A DNA stretch of 64,000 bases, from contig OX465101.1 in NCBI GenBank assembly GCA_949987565.1, positions 21,009,624-21,073,623 on the forward strand, read 5' to 3'. A program made the translations under genes and the position numbers. The stretch comes from Luidia sarsii (lineage: Eukaryota; Echinodermata; Asteroidea; Paxillosida; Luidiidae). Below the pieces are notes generated by a model. The model saw only the letters and a program-made list of their open reading frames with translations, did no database searches and was not told the DNA's origin. Below are positions 34,881 through 45,806 of this stretch, piece after piece; position 1 is the first letter of the stretch, and each line of letters opens with the position of its first letter.

Positions 34881-36064
34881 AACTGAGCAACTCTGGCCCA
34901 GCTATCCCCCAATGCCCACATCCACGACCGCCGAAGCGGACGAGCCCCACCCCCAACTGAGCAACTCTGGCCCAGCTATCCCCCAATGCCCACATCCACG
35001 ACCGTCGAAACGGACGAGCCCCACCCCCAACTGAGCAACTCTGGCCCAGCTATCCCCCAATGCCCACATCCACGACCGTCGAAACGGACGAGCCCCACCC
35101 CCAACTGAGCAACTCTGGCCCAGCTATCCCCCAATGCCCACATCCACGACCGTCGAAACGGACGAGCCCCGCCCCCAACTGAGCAACTCTGGCCCAGCTA
35201 TCCCCCAATGCCCACATCCACGACCGTCGAAACGGACGAGCCCCGCCCCCAACTGAGCAACTCTGGCCCAGCTATCCCCCAATGCCCACATCCACGACCG
35301 TCGAAACGGACGAGCCCCGCCCCCAACTGAGCAACTCTGGCCCAGCTATCCCCCAATGCCCACATCCACGACCGTCGAAACGGACGAGCCCCACCCCCAA
35401 CTGAGCAACTCTGGCCCAGCTATCCCCCAATGCCCACATCCACGACCGTCGAAACGGACGAGCCCCAAGCCCAACTGAGCAGCTCTGGCCCAGCTATCCC
35501 CCAATGCCCACATCCACGACCGTCGAAGCGGACGAGCCCCGCCCCCAACTAAGCAACTCTGGCCGAGCTATCCCCCAATGCCCACATCCACGACCGTCGA
35601 AGCGGACGAGCCCCGCCCCCAACTAAGCAACTCTGGCCGAGCTATCCCCCAATGCCCACATCCACGACCGTCGAAACGGACGAGCCCCACCCCCAACTGA
35701 GCAACTCTGGCCCAGCTATCCCCCAATGCCCACATCCACGACCGTCGAAGCGGACGAGCCCCACCCCCAACTGAGCAACTCTGGCCCAGCTATCCCCCAA
35801 TGCCCACATCCACGACCGTCGAAACGGACGAGCCCCGCCCCCAACTGAGCAACTCTGGCCCAGCTATCCCCCAATGCCCACATCCACGACCGTCGAAGCG
35901 GACGAGCCCCACCCCCAACTGAGCAACTCTGGCCCAGCTATCCCCCAATGCCCACATCCACGTCCGCCGAAGCGGACGAGCCCCACCCCCAACTGAGCAA
36001 CTCTGGCCCAGCTATCCCCCAATGCCCACATCCACGACCGTCGAAACGGACGAACCCCAAGCCC
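34881..36064. repeat. 74-bp satellite, 16 tandem units
   Basis: Unit: AACTGAGCAACTCTGGCCCA, then GCTATCCCCCAATGCCCACA, TCCACGACCGTCGAAACGGA and CGAGCCCCACCCCC. The first two units start at 34881 and 34955. Sixteen units give exactly 1184 bp. Units differ by a few substitutions (GAAACG/GAAGCG, CACC/CGCC). 74 is not a multiple of three and no frame stays open. Confidence 0.96.
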
Positions 36065-36377
36065 AACTGAGCCTCGACAGACCGGTACTGTACCTTTGTA
36101 CCGAAAATAAAAAATTAAATAAAATTAAAGGGTGGCCCCGTGCCGGTTCATGAACTAGGGATTAACCAAGCGCCAGCCGCAAACCGCACCCAGTGTCATG
36201 AGGTGGGTGGGTGGGATTTTTTACTATACGATGCACACCCAGCGGAGGTGCGCGGCCAAAAGAACCAATACACGCGCTACAAGCGCTAATGTGCCCATCG
36301 CCTGACTGCATGCCTGACCGGCCCCATTGTTGGTCAGCTTTCCAGCTACCAAGCATTCCTGGGCCAAGCGCGTACGG
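36065..36377. other. no recognisable gene
   Basis: Short stretch between the satellite and an 89-bp repeated block. Nothing recognised. Confidence 0.5.
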
Positions 36378-36466
36378 CACGCATAACAACGCCTTTGTTC
36401 AGACGGTCATTCTCCCTTCCCCGTTCCCAAAGTGGGTCTTCGGTCGACAAGCGACCAAAAACCGAA
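36378..36466. repeat. 89-bp block repeated at 39033-39122
   Basis: Starts GCATAACAACGCCTTTGTTC and ends GACAAGCGACCAAAAACCGAATTG. The copy at 39033 differs at only about one position. It may be part of a long terminal repeat, because the second copy is followed by a candidate LTR end and Gypsy pol sequence. Confidence 0.7.
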
Positions 36467-36469
36467 TTG

Positions 36470-39030
36470 GGCCCGGAGGAACGGAGAGACACACGGACAC
36501 GCGACTGCCACTCGGACACACTGCCCCCGCTGGGTTTTTATTGAGTGCAAAAAGTTATACACTTCAAAACATCCACGTCCATAATAAACGTGTTTCACCA
36601 ACCTTTGATTGTTTGGTCAACAATATGATAATTCTCAAACAATCCAACACAGTACCTGCGACCAGCAGTATAGGCTACCTTTGCCCAACTTAAACCATAA
36701 TTATAATCTCTGCTGTACATGCCACTTGCATGTGTTTAACCTTACGTAGACTAGCACCGCTCAAAATATGCGAGTGCATGTCTTGACACCATTTCTGTGG
36801 CCCACCCCACCCCACAGGCTACAAGGGGCGCCCAAGCAGGGAAAAACCAAGGCCGGGGCAGGCCAAGCCCCATGTACTCGGGAAACCCCCCCACATTATA
36901 CCAAAGCCGAGACCAGACAATTTAGTCCGTTCATCCGTCCATCGTTCTCAACCATAATGAACACCTTCGAAATAACTAAATAGGTTTACACTATTTTTGG
37001 ATAAGTCTGCCCAGCTGCCAACTGGTCGGAACCGGTTGTACTAAAAAACGAACTGTTTTTCCGTACACTGAAAGTGTTCAGCGGCAGAGTTATGAAGCGT
37101 ATTACTAGTATACTGTATGAACGTCCGCTAATAACCCGGGTTTAATAAAGAAAGGAAAAAAAGAAACCCGAGATAAACTGAATAAGCGAATTACTCTGGA
37201 AAAACCCTATGGTTATTTCATCTATGAATTAAACAGCACGTAACTATGAAAAACAGCGTTATGAAGCGTATTACAAGATACACTGTATGAACGAGCGCTA
37301 ATAGTTAATTAAGTTCAGCAACGCACGACCACTCAACGTTGATATCTGTCTGCCCGAGTAGGCATGTCGATAAGCTGAATACAGGAAGGGCGAAAACCCC
37401 GCGAAAACCCCCGTTGTTGGGAAAAAATCTGGGGAAATTCCCTTCCGGCTCCATTAATCAATGGCAACCAAGTATATATAACTCCGTAAGTCAGCATAGC
37501 CTGCAAATTTCGTGAATTCGCTATTGGTGGCAGAAGTGCGTGCTCGTGTATGAACAACAGCGTGTTGCTGCTGATGTGCACGTGCTAGGGCTAGAATACA
37601 AGGCTAGAATGCCTATTCTACACCGCACCCTTCACTGGCATTTACTAATGCCTTCCATATTCAAATTTCCATATTCAAAGTGGTGTTCCCACTTCTTGCC
37701 GTATAAACAACATTTACCTGCTATTATACTACATAACGCAGGCAACTACAATTACAGTTGTTCTAAAGATGGATACACAAAGCCGAGAACAAGTTGCTGC
37801 AAATATCCCATTCCTTAGTGCCGACAAGTGAAACGGTACAATGCTTGCAGAGAAGCTGTTATAGTGAGAGCATGAACAATCATGTATGCATTGCCCAACT
37901 GGCACAGATTCGTGGGGCAATTCTGCTTTAATATTGATATGCTTTTTTCCTGCAATTAGTTTTCGCTCCCCAAAATAAAATGCAAACGTGGGAGAATGTC
38001 AGACCAAATTATGGTATAGACTCGGGCAGCATGTTACGTGTGGCATGTAACCACTCCTCTATCCTCTCCCTGATCTGCTTATCAGGAGCGAAAACAGATC
38101 ATGAGTAATCTGTGCGGTACAGGGCGGCTACGTAGTTGCCGTCACAGTGTTGGGACCATGGCTTCCAGTCATGCGCCTCGCAAGCCGCTCCACGACAGTG
38201 TCCTTTCCTTGCTCCATGGACCTTCGTAATGGGCTGCGTGACACGCTGCGATTGCCGAGTAGATAATGCTGTCCCCTTTGATCCATGTTCACAAATCTCC
38301 TGAGGGTACAAGCAGTAAACACAAAAAGGGAAAACACCAGAAGAAACATCGCTACGTACGCTTGCCTGTACCTCCGCCGTGGAGGGGCACCATGTGGGTG
38401 AATATAAGCCTGGATGGACCTCCACCGGCCCATTGATTAAGCATGTAATAAGTTTGGGACACCATATTTTGAGGCCTCAGTATCTGCCCAAATCCGGAAA
38501 CGATGGGGGCTGAAAAAGCCAGGGGGCAACCTGATGCACTTTGTTCATGTTTGGAGGACAAACAAAAAAGCCAACCCGTGGAGGCCGCAGACTAGGAAGA
38601 CCCATTCTTTTGAAAACGCAAGACTACGGACTTGCCTCTCTGGTTCGTTTTTGAAAAAGGGGAGGGTTACGGTCATAATTGTACGGGCCGAATCGTCCAC
38701 TGGACAAGTGATAAAGGAGATTATGTGGTTTGCGGAAAACCGTCCAAGCGACGGACTCGACGACCCGCATGCTGCCGAAACTACTGGAAGCACGCACGAA
38801 TATGCTGCCCCGTACTCATAGTTAAGCCATTATTGCTGTGTGTGGGCGCCAGTGTTCTCTGACTATAGCTGTCTATAGCTGTCTATAGCTCCCAGGAATG
38901 CAGGGATTGGTATCCCTTGCGCAGCTGCCGACGGAGCGAGTCTGAGGAAGCGAGATATCTTTAACAAGAAAAGAGTCGCTGAGGCAACGCAGCACCAAGT
39001 AACGGACCAAGAGCATTGGAGAGCTACCAT
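36470..39030. other. about 2.5 kb without a recognisable gene
   Basis: Only short frames. A minus-strand frame at 38433-38128 contains one hydrophobic run (MFLLVFSLFVFTACTL) but no conserved motif or gene context. I do not call it. The segment is flanked by the two copies of the 89-bp block, so it may be the interior of a decayed retroelement. Confidence 0.4.
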
Positions 39031-39032
39031 GT

Positions 39033-39345
39033 GACGCATAACAACGTCTTTGTTCAGACGGTCATTCTCCCTTCCCCGTTCCCAAAGTGGGTCTTCGGTC
39101 GACAAGCGACCAAAAACCGAATTGTATTAAATTAAAGCCCTCCTAGGATATAATGCATAGGGTGTGGCGGTTCGAGGCAGTGGTCGTCGGACTGTCCTCG
39201 GAACACATCTCAACCCCGTTCTGCTCTATTCGTTAAGTTACATTAAATTATGTTTGCTTAGTTGTGCAGTATACGTTGTTCCTTGCCTTGGTTTGTTAAG
39301 TAGTTCCTAGTCGAGAGTTTACTGACCCTCATAACATAATGGTGG
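39033..39345. mobile_element. candidate LTR remnant of a Gypsy element
   Basis: Contains the second copy of the 89-bp block, then unique sequence up to CTCATAACATAATGGTGGAGAATCC (about 39333-39353). TGGTGGAGAATCC could be a tRNA-type primer-binding site directly after an LTR end. Integrase-region coding follows within about 60 bases, so most of gag-pol would be deleted. The call rests on layout only. Confidence 0.3.
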
Positions 39346-39354
39346 AGAATCCAT

Positions 39355-40054
39355 GAGGAGAAGGAGAAGACGATACGCGGGCACCTACATCATCTAGTCA
39401 GCCAGTTGGAGACGTTCCGAGATGTGTCCAAACAGCATCTTCAGAAAAACCAGGCTGCAATGAAGGAGCGCTTCGATGATCGCTCGACGAACTTGCGTCG
39501 AATACCTGGGTGGGAGATTGTGTGTTCATCTACTTTCCAACTTCACAAATTGGACTATCCAAGAAACTGCAACAGCCGTGGTGTGGACCCTACTTACTTG
39601 TGAAACAGACTGGACCTACGAACTTTATGGTTAGAAACCTAGAGAACAATAAACTTTTGTCATCTCCAATTCACGTCAACTGCATGAAGTTCGCATATGA
39701 TCGGTATATAGACGTCCATTAAGTCATGTCACTCCAGATGAACTTCATAGAGCCTCAATTCTCGACTTGAGTGATGCTGATCTTCCCATGGACTCTTTCC
39801 AGTCATTATTGTCTAAATGTGATATAAAAATGGACGAATCATTAAACGTGCCGGGACTGCTTACTCCAGCTCCCGATGAACAGGAATATGAGATTGAAAG
39901 GGTAGTGCGTGGAAAATTCAAGAATGGAAAACTTCACTGTCTCATTAAATGGAAGAACTTTCCTGCAAGGTGTAATACTTGGGAGCCTAATGAGCATCTT
40001 AATACGGCAACCTTAGAATATGTAAAAGATCACCCTGTTCGGATTACCAAATAA
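39355..40054 (+). pseudogene. Gypsy-type integrase C-terminus and chromodomain, frameshifted
   Basis: Plus strand. First HLVSQLETFRDVSKQHLQKN and MKERFDDRSTNLRR (39370-39500), the helix before the integrase C-terminal barrel. After a frame change come GDCVFIYFPTSQIGLSKKLQ, then WCGPYLLVKQTGPTNFMVRN (39510-39650), the GPF/Y-type module (here GPY). After a further stop and frame change comes YEIERVVRGKFKNGKLHCLI, then KWKNFPARCNTWEPNEHLN (39885-39990), a chromodomain with its aromatic and WEP residues. The frame ends at 40054. This is the 3' end of pol from a chromodomain-bearing Gypsy element. The RT, RNase H and integrase core are missing. Confidence 0.82.
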
Positions 40055-40305
40055 GTTTATATTGATTATAATGTACATCAATGCGTCGGTTAATTAACTA
40101 AAAAAAAACCATATGTATACATGTATATTGTGTGAAATTGTGTGTTAAGGCTTCATATTAGTTGTAATGATATTGTTTATTATTAATAGTATGTTTTAGA
40201 TTCTGGATTGAAGACGGACCTTATATTTTGTTGCTTGAAGCAAGACTTCTCTAAGCCCGGCCGGCAACTTCCATCTTTCATGTGGTGTATGCCGAATCTT
40301 GCACT

Positions 40306-40431
40306 GTCCGAGTAAATTGGACCTGACAAGTCACCCTTTTTTATCGACATTTGGAATTTGGAGGGTCGACCCTCCAAATTCCAAATTTCGATAAAAAAAA
40401 GGGTGACTTGTCGGGTCCAAGTTACTCGGAC
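40306..40431. mobile_element. 126-bp hairpin MITE
   Basis: Nearly perfect palindrome centred on GTCGAC at 40365-40370. The arms read GTCCGAGTAAATTGGACCTG, then ACAAGTCACCCTTTTTTATC, TTTGGAATTTGGAGG, and back. The termini (GTCCGAGT...TTGGACC) match the element at 40971-41049. Confidence 0.85.
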
Positions 40432-40968
40432 TCGGTTGCCTTCCAGGCTCCCTGTAAATGAGAAATAAAAAAAAATATTCAGCAAGATTCTGTTGTTTGC
40501 ACACACAAAGTGTTAAACAATGTCAATATGAAAATCTTTTATTTGCCATTTTACTTCTCTCTTTTTTCAAATCATAACTAATGTAACCGAGACTCATAAT
40601 AATTATTAATATTAGGTTTTGGGTTCAATTCTGCTATAGTATTTATTTTAACCCATGATTCCATCTTTGTTCTTTTCTACTCTTCTTTCAAGCCATTTTG
40701 TAATTTAGAATAGACTAGAGCCGAGGGTAACAACTTTACTCAGATGTCAGTGCTGTTCGATTCCATTTTTGAGTTTTAAGTAAGAGTTTTGTGGAGAAGC
40801 GACTGTTTCCCTGAACTGTATTTGGAAGCATGTATACTAAGTTTACTAATATTTACTGGTCAAGTTATTAAGAGTTTTGAGTGAACACTTGCACAATTAA
40901 GTTGCAGAGCGTTGAGAATCTTTCAGTTGGTCCGTTTTGGTCCTGCAAGGTTATTCTTGGGTGAAGGT
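40432..40968. other. no recognisable gene
   Basis: AT-rich DNA between two hairpin MITEs. Possibly 3' sequence of the Gypsy relic. Confidence 0.45.
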
Positions 40969-40970
40969 TA

Positions 40971-41049
40971 GTCCGAGTTACTTGGACCCTTGCAATTGCC
41001 CTTTCGACCTAAAAAAAAGGGCGATTGTAAGGGTCCAAGTTATTCGGAC
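40971..41049. mobile_element. 79-bp hairpin MITE with TA flanks
   Basis: GTCCGAGTTACTTGGACCCT, then TGCAATTGCCCTTT, a short loop, AAAGGGCGATTGTAAGGGTC and CAAGTTATTCGGAC. It is flanked by TA on both sides (40969-40970 and 41050-41051), as expected for a Tc1/mariner-type TA duplication. Confidence 0.82.
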
Positions 41050-41051
41050 TA

Positions 41052-41640
41052 GTTGAAGGTTATTTTTGCACAGATTGAGATCTCTTTAGTTTGATTTGGT
41101 GAACCCTTTGGGTTATTGATAAGGATAACCCCAGGTTCTGATATTTACTAGTGCTATACCAGGTTCATTTTGCAGACCATGCTACTTGTCTGTATGGAAC
41201 TCTTTGCTTAAGGCATTTTAATTTGAATCCCCTACCAAGAGAACGGGCCATTGGCCAGAATCACCCAAGAATTTAAGATCGCCCTTGAATCGCCACCACC
41301 AGACCACGTACAGCATAGACAAAGAGTGCCTGCCGGTCACCCTGACAGGCGGACTGCCAGAGCCGGGGCTGCCTCCAAGTCGCCAGGCCTACGACATCAG
41401 GGAGCACCTGCCAGCTACCGGGAAGACCAGACTGCAGGAACCAGGGCTGCCTCAAAGCCGTCAGGGACACGGCATCACCAGGACTAGGAGCATCTGTCGG
41501 CTACTTGACGACAGGAACACCAAGTTGTCAGGCTACGGTATCACAAGGATTGCCGCCTCCTAGCCTGCTTCGAAGCAGGGACGCCAAAGCCAGGAGCTGT
41601 GTAAATATTGTGTAAATGCTACTGTGCAAATCCTCTCCGA
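41052..41640. other. no recognisable gene
   Basis: The plus frame at 41251-41487 is Pro/Ala/Arg-rich with no motif. Internal GCCAGRRCCGGGGCTGCC-like repeats (41350-41460) suggest a small degenerate tandem repeat. Confidence 0.4.
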
Positions 41641-41645
41641 GATCT

Positions 41646-41778
41646 GTGGTCGATTTCACCAAACTCGTCGTAACTTACGATTAATCGCAAGACGATTAGC
41701 GATGCACAGAAACAGAAAAGGTTGTCCATCGTGAGTTACGGTGGATCGTAAGGCTTTGAGAAATCCACCCCTGGGCCT
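41646..41778. mobile_element. about 130-bp MITE-like inverted repeat
   Basis: The left reads GGTCGATTTCACCAAACTCG, then TCGTAACTTACGAT. The right, on minus, reads GGTGGATTTCTCAAAGCCTT, then ACGATCCACCGTAACTCACGA. These form imperfect inverted ends. It abuts the left palindrome cluster of the HECT/integrase element. Confidence 0.5.
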
Positions 41779-41783
41779 TTTTT

Positions 41784-42121
41784 GTACGGATTACAAAAAG
41801 TACGGATTACTAATCCGTTTGTACGGATTACTAATCCGTTTGTACGGATTACTAATCCGTTTGTACGGATTACTAATCCGTTTGTACGGATTATTCCGTG
41901 AATACGGATTACTAATCCGTTAGTACGGATTACTAATTCGTTTGTACGGATTAGTAATCCGTTTGTACGGATTAGTAATCCGTTTGTACGGATTAGTAAT
42001 CCGTTTGTACGGATTAGTAATCCGTTAGTATGGATTACTAATCCGTTTGTACGGATTACTAATTCGTTTGTATGGATTACTAATTCGTTTGTACGGATTA
42101 GTAATCCGTACAAACGGATTT
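41784..42121. repeat. left cluster of 18-bp TACGGATTACTAATCCGT palindromes
   Basis: About 14 units of TACGGATTACTAATCCGTTTG, in both polarities (ATTACTAAT and ATTAGTAAT) because each unit is self-complementary. Frames Arg-Leu-Tyr-Gly-Leu-Leu-Ile and Ile-Arg-Thr-Asn-Gly-Leu-Val across it are by-products. Confidence 0.93.
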
Positions 42122-42808
42122 CTTGGTTTAAACTTGGCGGTATTATTCCGTGCGTGCATACTGTACGTAAGACCACGTACACTACCACAGCACAACCGCG
42201 AGGTTGCTACATGTACTTCCCAGTGCAGTGGTGGGCTCTGTTGGATTTACATGTAGTCTTTTAATGCCTGGTAAGTAATGTCTTATCTAATTCAGGTGTA
42301 CGGGCGGTCCACTGAGAATATGTCTGGATTTGACATGTACATAATTAGTAAATTACAGTTTGCTTTTACAAGTACAGTTTTAGAGAGTTTGGCCTGAAAG
42401 CTGAACTTGACAGGCCATAGGCTAGGCCTGTCGTGTTTGTTTTCCAGCACGAAATTATTGCGTTTGATAAACTTTTCTTATCGGGAATGCGTAATGTTAG
42501 GCCATGTCCGAAACGGGCTTCTGACCAGAGAGCTCTGTTTTCGCATCCCCGACCCGGCCCCCTGGGCCCAGCCTAGGCCCAAGACCCAGTGCAGTTTCAG
42601 AACACGCAACATGTGCGTGTGTATGTAGCCGTGCACCGTGCCTGGCGCCCTTTAAACTGCCCATTACTCTACTGCACATGTACGTACACATGTCTGTGAC
42701 TGCACATCACATACTGCACACAACCAAACATTGACAACTAGTGAACTACATGTACTTTCCGGCAGGAAATGGTAGAACAAGAGCTACAGAACTACTTCTA
42801 GTTCTACC
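42122..42808 (+). promoter_or_regulatory. putative upstream region of the HECT gene
   Basis: About 690 bases between the left palindromes and the first HECT exon. It has no coding motif. I infer a leader or promoter from position alone. No TATA-type element stands out. Confidence 0.25.
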
Positions 42809-45806
42809 ATGACAGAAAAGCTTAAATTGTATGAATTTTTGGAGAAACGTGGTGTTGACGGAGAGACGCTTCAAAAAATGAAAGATGAAAAGGTATGCTA
42901 ATTCACTTGGCTAGTTCTAAAAATTAGTGAATATCTAATGTTAACTCATGACTTGCAATAGACAGGGTTTAATTCCCTGGTGCTTTTGTCGTAGTGTCAG
43001 AGTAAAATTCAAGAATGAGATGAAGGAGTGAACTAATTCCTTGTTTTAAAAAAAATCACGGGGTAACTATCTCTTGAAAAACTAGGCTAACTGAAAAACA
43101 AATTGTCGTTAAAAACTGTCTAAACAAGGCTAAGGCAAGACCTTGCAAATAAATGAACCGTTTTAAGCAACAACAAATTGGCCTAGACCTTTCAGCTTCT
43201 ATTAAGGCAAACATCACCCTATTACCTTGTTAGAAAACCTTGAACAATGATAATTATAATCTATAAATGATTGAAAGTAGGAAAGGAAAACAATGTCATA
43301 TCATCAGATTAAACAGTACCAGAAACCAATAAGTTATAATTGATTCTGGCATCATTGTCCAAGAATGTCATTAGTTTAGTTTGAGGTCATTAGGCTGCTA
43401 TATGCAGTGTAAATCTTGTATCCCCATGCAACAGGGAAATTGGGATAGGGATTTGTACTCATGATAATGCCAGATTTATTATTAAAACCTAATAGAGCAC
43501 TGTTATTGCCGGCTCTTTTCTCCCCACATTATAAAACCTTTAACCAAGAAAAACCGAAGAAAGCATGTTGGTGAATAAGAATGAATTAGCAGTTTTTGCT
43601 TTTTGAATAAAAAAAGTTTATTGTAAGTTTTTAAACTTTAAGTAGCACAGGATGGTTTTCAAACACATTACTCAAGTTCTCATTACTGCATTTCAATAGA
43701 GGGCATGATTGCAACACATTTTGTCGCGCATTGTCTTTTGAATTTTACACCATGGAGCAAAAATGTACTGGGCATAATGACCATGCTTCCATGATTATGA
43801 ATTAAGTATTTTTTGTCCTCCTTTCATATGCTTTCAGATTGATTCATCTGTGCTCAACATAATGGATGAGGACACTCTGAAAGGATTTATTCCACTTTTG
43901 GGTGACAGGATGGCCTTACGTGACTTCTGTGCCCATTCTCAGGGTCGGAGAGTACCCCCTGATTGCAGTAACCTGTCAAAGAAAGATGGGCTCCTTCAAA
44001 AGCTGAGAAAAAAAATGGCATAAAAAAGGATTCATCCCAAAGTGAGTCCAATGATGAAAATGAAGATGCTTCGTCTTGCTCGAATAGTGACAAAGGGTCT
44101 CACAGACTAAAAGGGAACCAAAATGCCAGAAGAAATGAGAGAAGAATCGATGTATGCTGGATTGACTATGACTACACTATGAAGAGGTTTAAACAAGTTC
44201 GAAAACCAAATGGTGGCGGTACCAGACAGCTCTCAGCAACAAAGAATATGGGAAGTCCAGAACTCCTTAGGGTAATTGAAGGCTTATTTTTCAAAGATAG
44301 CATTTCATATAAAGGAAACCTGAATGAGTTTGAAACTGAAATGTGATTTTAGACATCAGCCTTTGAGCAATGAAACAACTGTTGGCAAACTATACGAAGA
44401 GACAAAAATGCCAGTCCTTAGGTTTTACCTCAAGACAAAAGCCAAAAATCCAAAGAACTCTAACGCACTCAAAAAGAAAAAAAATACTGTAGTAATCTCC
44501 TCTGATGAGAGTGCTTCAACAGATGAGAACATGCCAGACCCAGACTTACCAGATGCTTTAGGGAAGGCAGGACAGATCTCAACCTAGCTGATACTCCAGC
44601 AGATGATACACAGCTTGATCCTGATTTACCATGGATTGAGGTCAGCAGTGAAAATGAAATAAGCTCTGGTACTTCACCAAATATTTTGCCAAATGATGCT
44701 GAAATTCCTGATTGTGTACCAGAAGTTTTTGACTTGTCTCAACCTGAGACCCCGACCATTGTGTTTGGCCCTACAAGTCCACTCAACACAGACTTGAATG
44801 ACACCATTCCTGATGAAGCTAGTGCAGCATATGAGATTCTCCTGATAAGACGAACAGCAATAGTAGAAGATTTTATAAAGGCATTTTCAGATAACAGAAT
44901 TATGAAGGCAAAAATTGCTGTTCATATGATCATGCCAAATGGTGACATTGAGGCTGGTCAGGGTGTTGGTGTTTATAGAGATGCTGTCACCCAATTTTGG
45001 GGTGACTTTTATAACCAGCTCACAACTGGGGATAAATACAAAGTACCTGTCATTCGACATGATTTTCGAGAGAAGGAGTGGCGAGCAGTGGGACGAATAG
45101 TCACAAAAGCCTGATTAGACCTCAAGTTTTTCCCAGTGTCCCTTGCCCCGCCATTTATGGAAACTGCCATATTTGGGGACAGCAGAAGTGAAACAAAATC
45201 CGCCTTCATGGCCTTTATTCCTGCTGCAGAAAAAGAAATGATTGAAGGTGCCCTTAGTGACCACTCAAACTTTGAAGACATCCTTGATATCTTGGGGGAG
45301 TATGACTGCAAAATAGTTCCAAGCAAAAATAACTTGGATGACATTCTCTCTGAACTGGGACATAAAGAAATAATTCAAAAGCCCAAATTCATTGCTGATT
45401 GTATGCATCAGGTGCTGACACCTGTAAGAGAAAGTATTAATAGAGTTTTAGCAACTGTTTGACATGTATAACAATCTGCGACCATCGGTAGGAAAAGTTG
45501 TGTCACTGCTGAAATGTCCAACTGAGTGCAGTGCCACACAGCAAACTATCTCTGGGTACTTGAAGAGATATGTAAGATCACTGAATGACCGTATGTTACA
45601 ATGCTTTTTGAGGTATTGTACAGGATCTGATATTCTTTCAACAAACCGTATAACCGTTATTTATAGTTCATTGGAAGGCTTGCAGTTGCAGAGAAGACCA
45701 ATTAGCCACACATGTGGAAATGTTCTTGAAGTCCCTGTATCATATGGAAGTTTTGTAGATTTAATGAGATCCTGGATAGCGGTGTATGGGTCATGGATGT
45801 AATTTG
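42809..45806 (+). pseudogene. transposon-borne SAM-like / HECT ubiquitin ligase-like gene, disrupted
   Basis: Exon 1 (42809-42892) starts MTEKLKLYEFLEKRGVDGET and ends AAG|GTATGC. Exon 2 starts after TTTCAG at 43838 with IDSSVLNIMDEDTLKGFIPL, in phase. Together they form a SAM-like helical domain. Later blocks are: DYDYTMKRFKQVRKPNGGGT (44168); DFRHQPLSNETTVGKLYEET (44345); an acidic linker; and a HECT N-lobe with GQGVGVYRDAVTQFWGDFYN (44958) and VPVIRHDFREKEWRAVGRIV (45047). The C-lobe follows with RYCTGSDILST (45608) and the catalytic-cysteine block RRPISHTCGNVLEVPVSYGS (45695). HECT ligases pass ubiquitin through this Cys. Disruptions: frame change in an A-run at about 44010, frame changes near 44330 and 44585, an in-frame TGA at 45112, and frame changes near 45460 and 45790. 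Similar proteins are annotated 'G2/M phase-specific E3 ubiquitin ligase-like' in fish and cnidarians. Confidence 0.8.
42893..43837 (+). other. intron 1 of the HECT-like gene
   Basis: Starts GTATGCTAAT and ends with a pyrimidine-rich TTTCATATGCTTTCAG. It joins phase-0 codons on both sides. 945 bp, AT-rich, no other feature seen. Confidence 0.75.

Noticed and set aside
38128..38433. Small membrane protein on the minus strand
   Set aside because: One hydrophobic run in an otherwise random-looking frame, overlapped by another open frame. No conserved motif or transcription signals.
41736..42188. 150-aa minus-strand repeat protein (Leu-Val-Ile-Arg-Thr-Asn-Gly), and its counterpart at 48770-49009
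   Set aside because: They translate the TACGGATTACTAATCCGT palindromes, whose 21-bp period keeps frames open.
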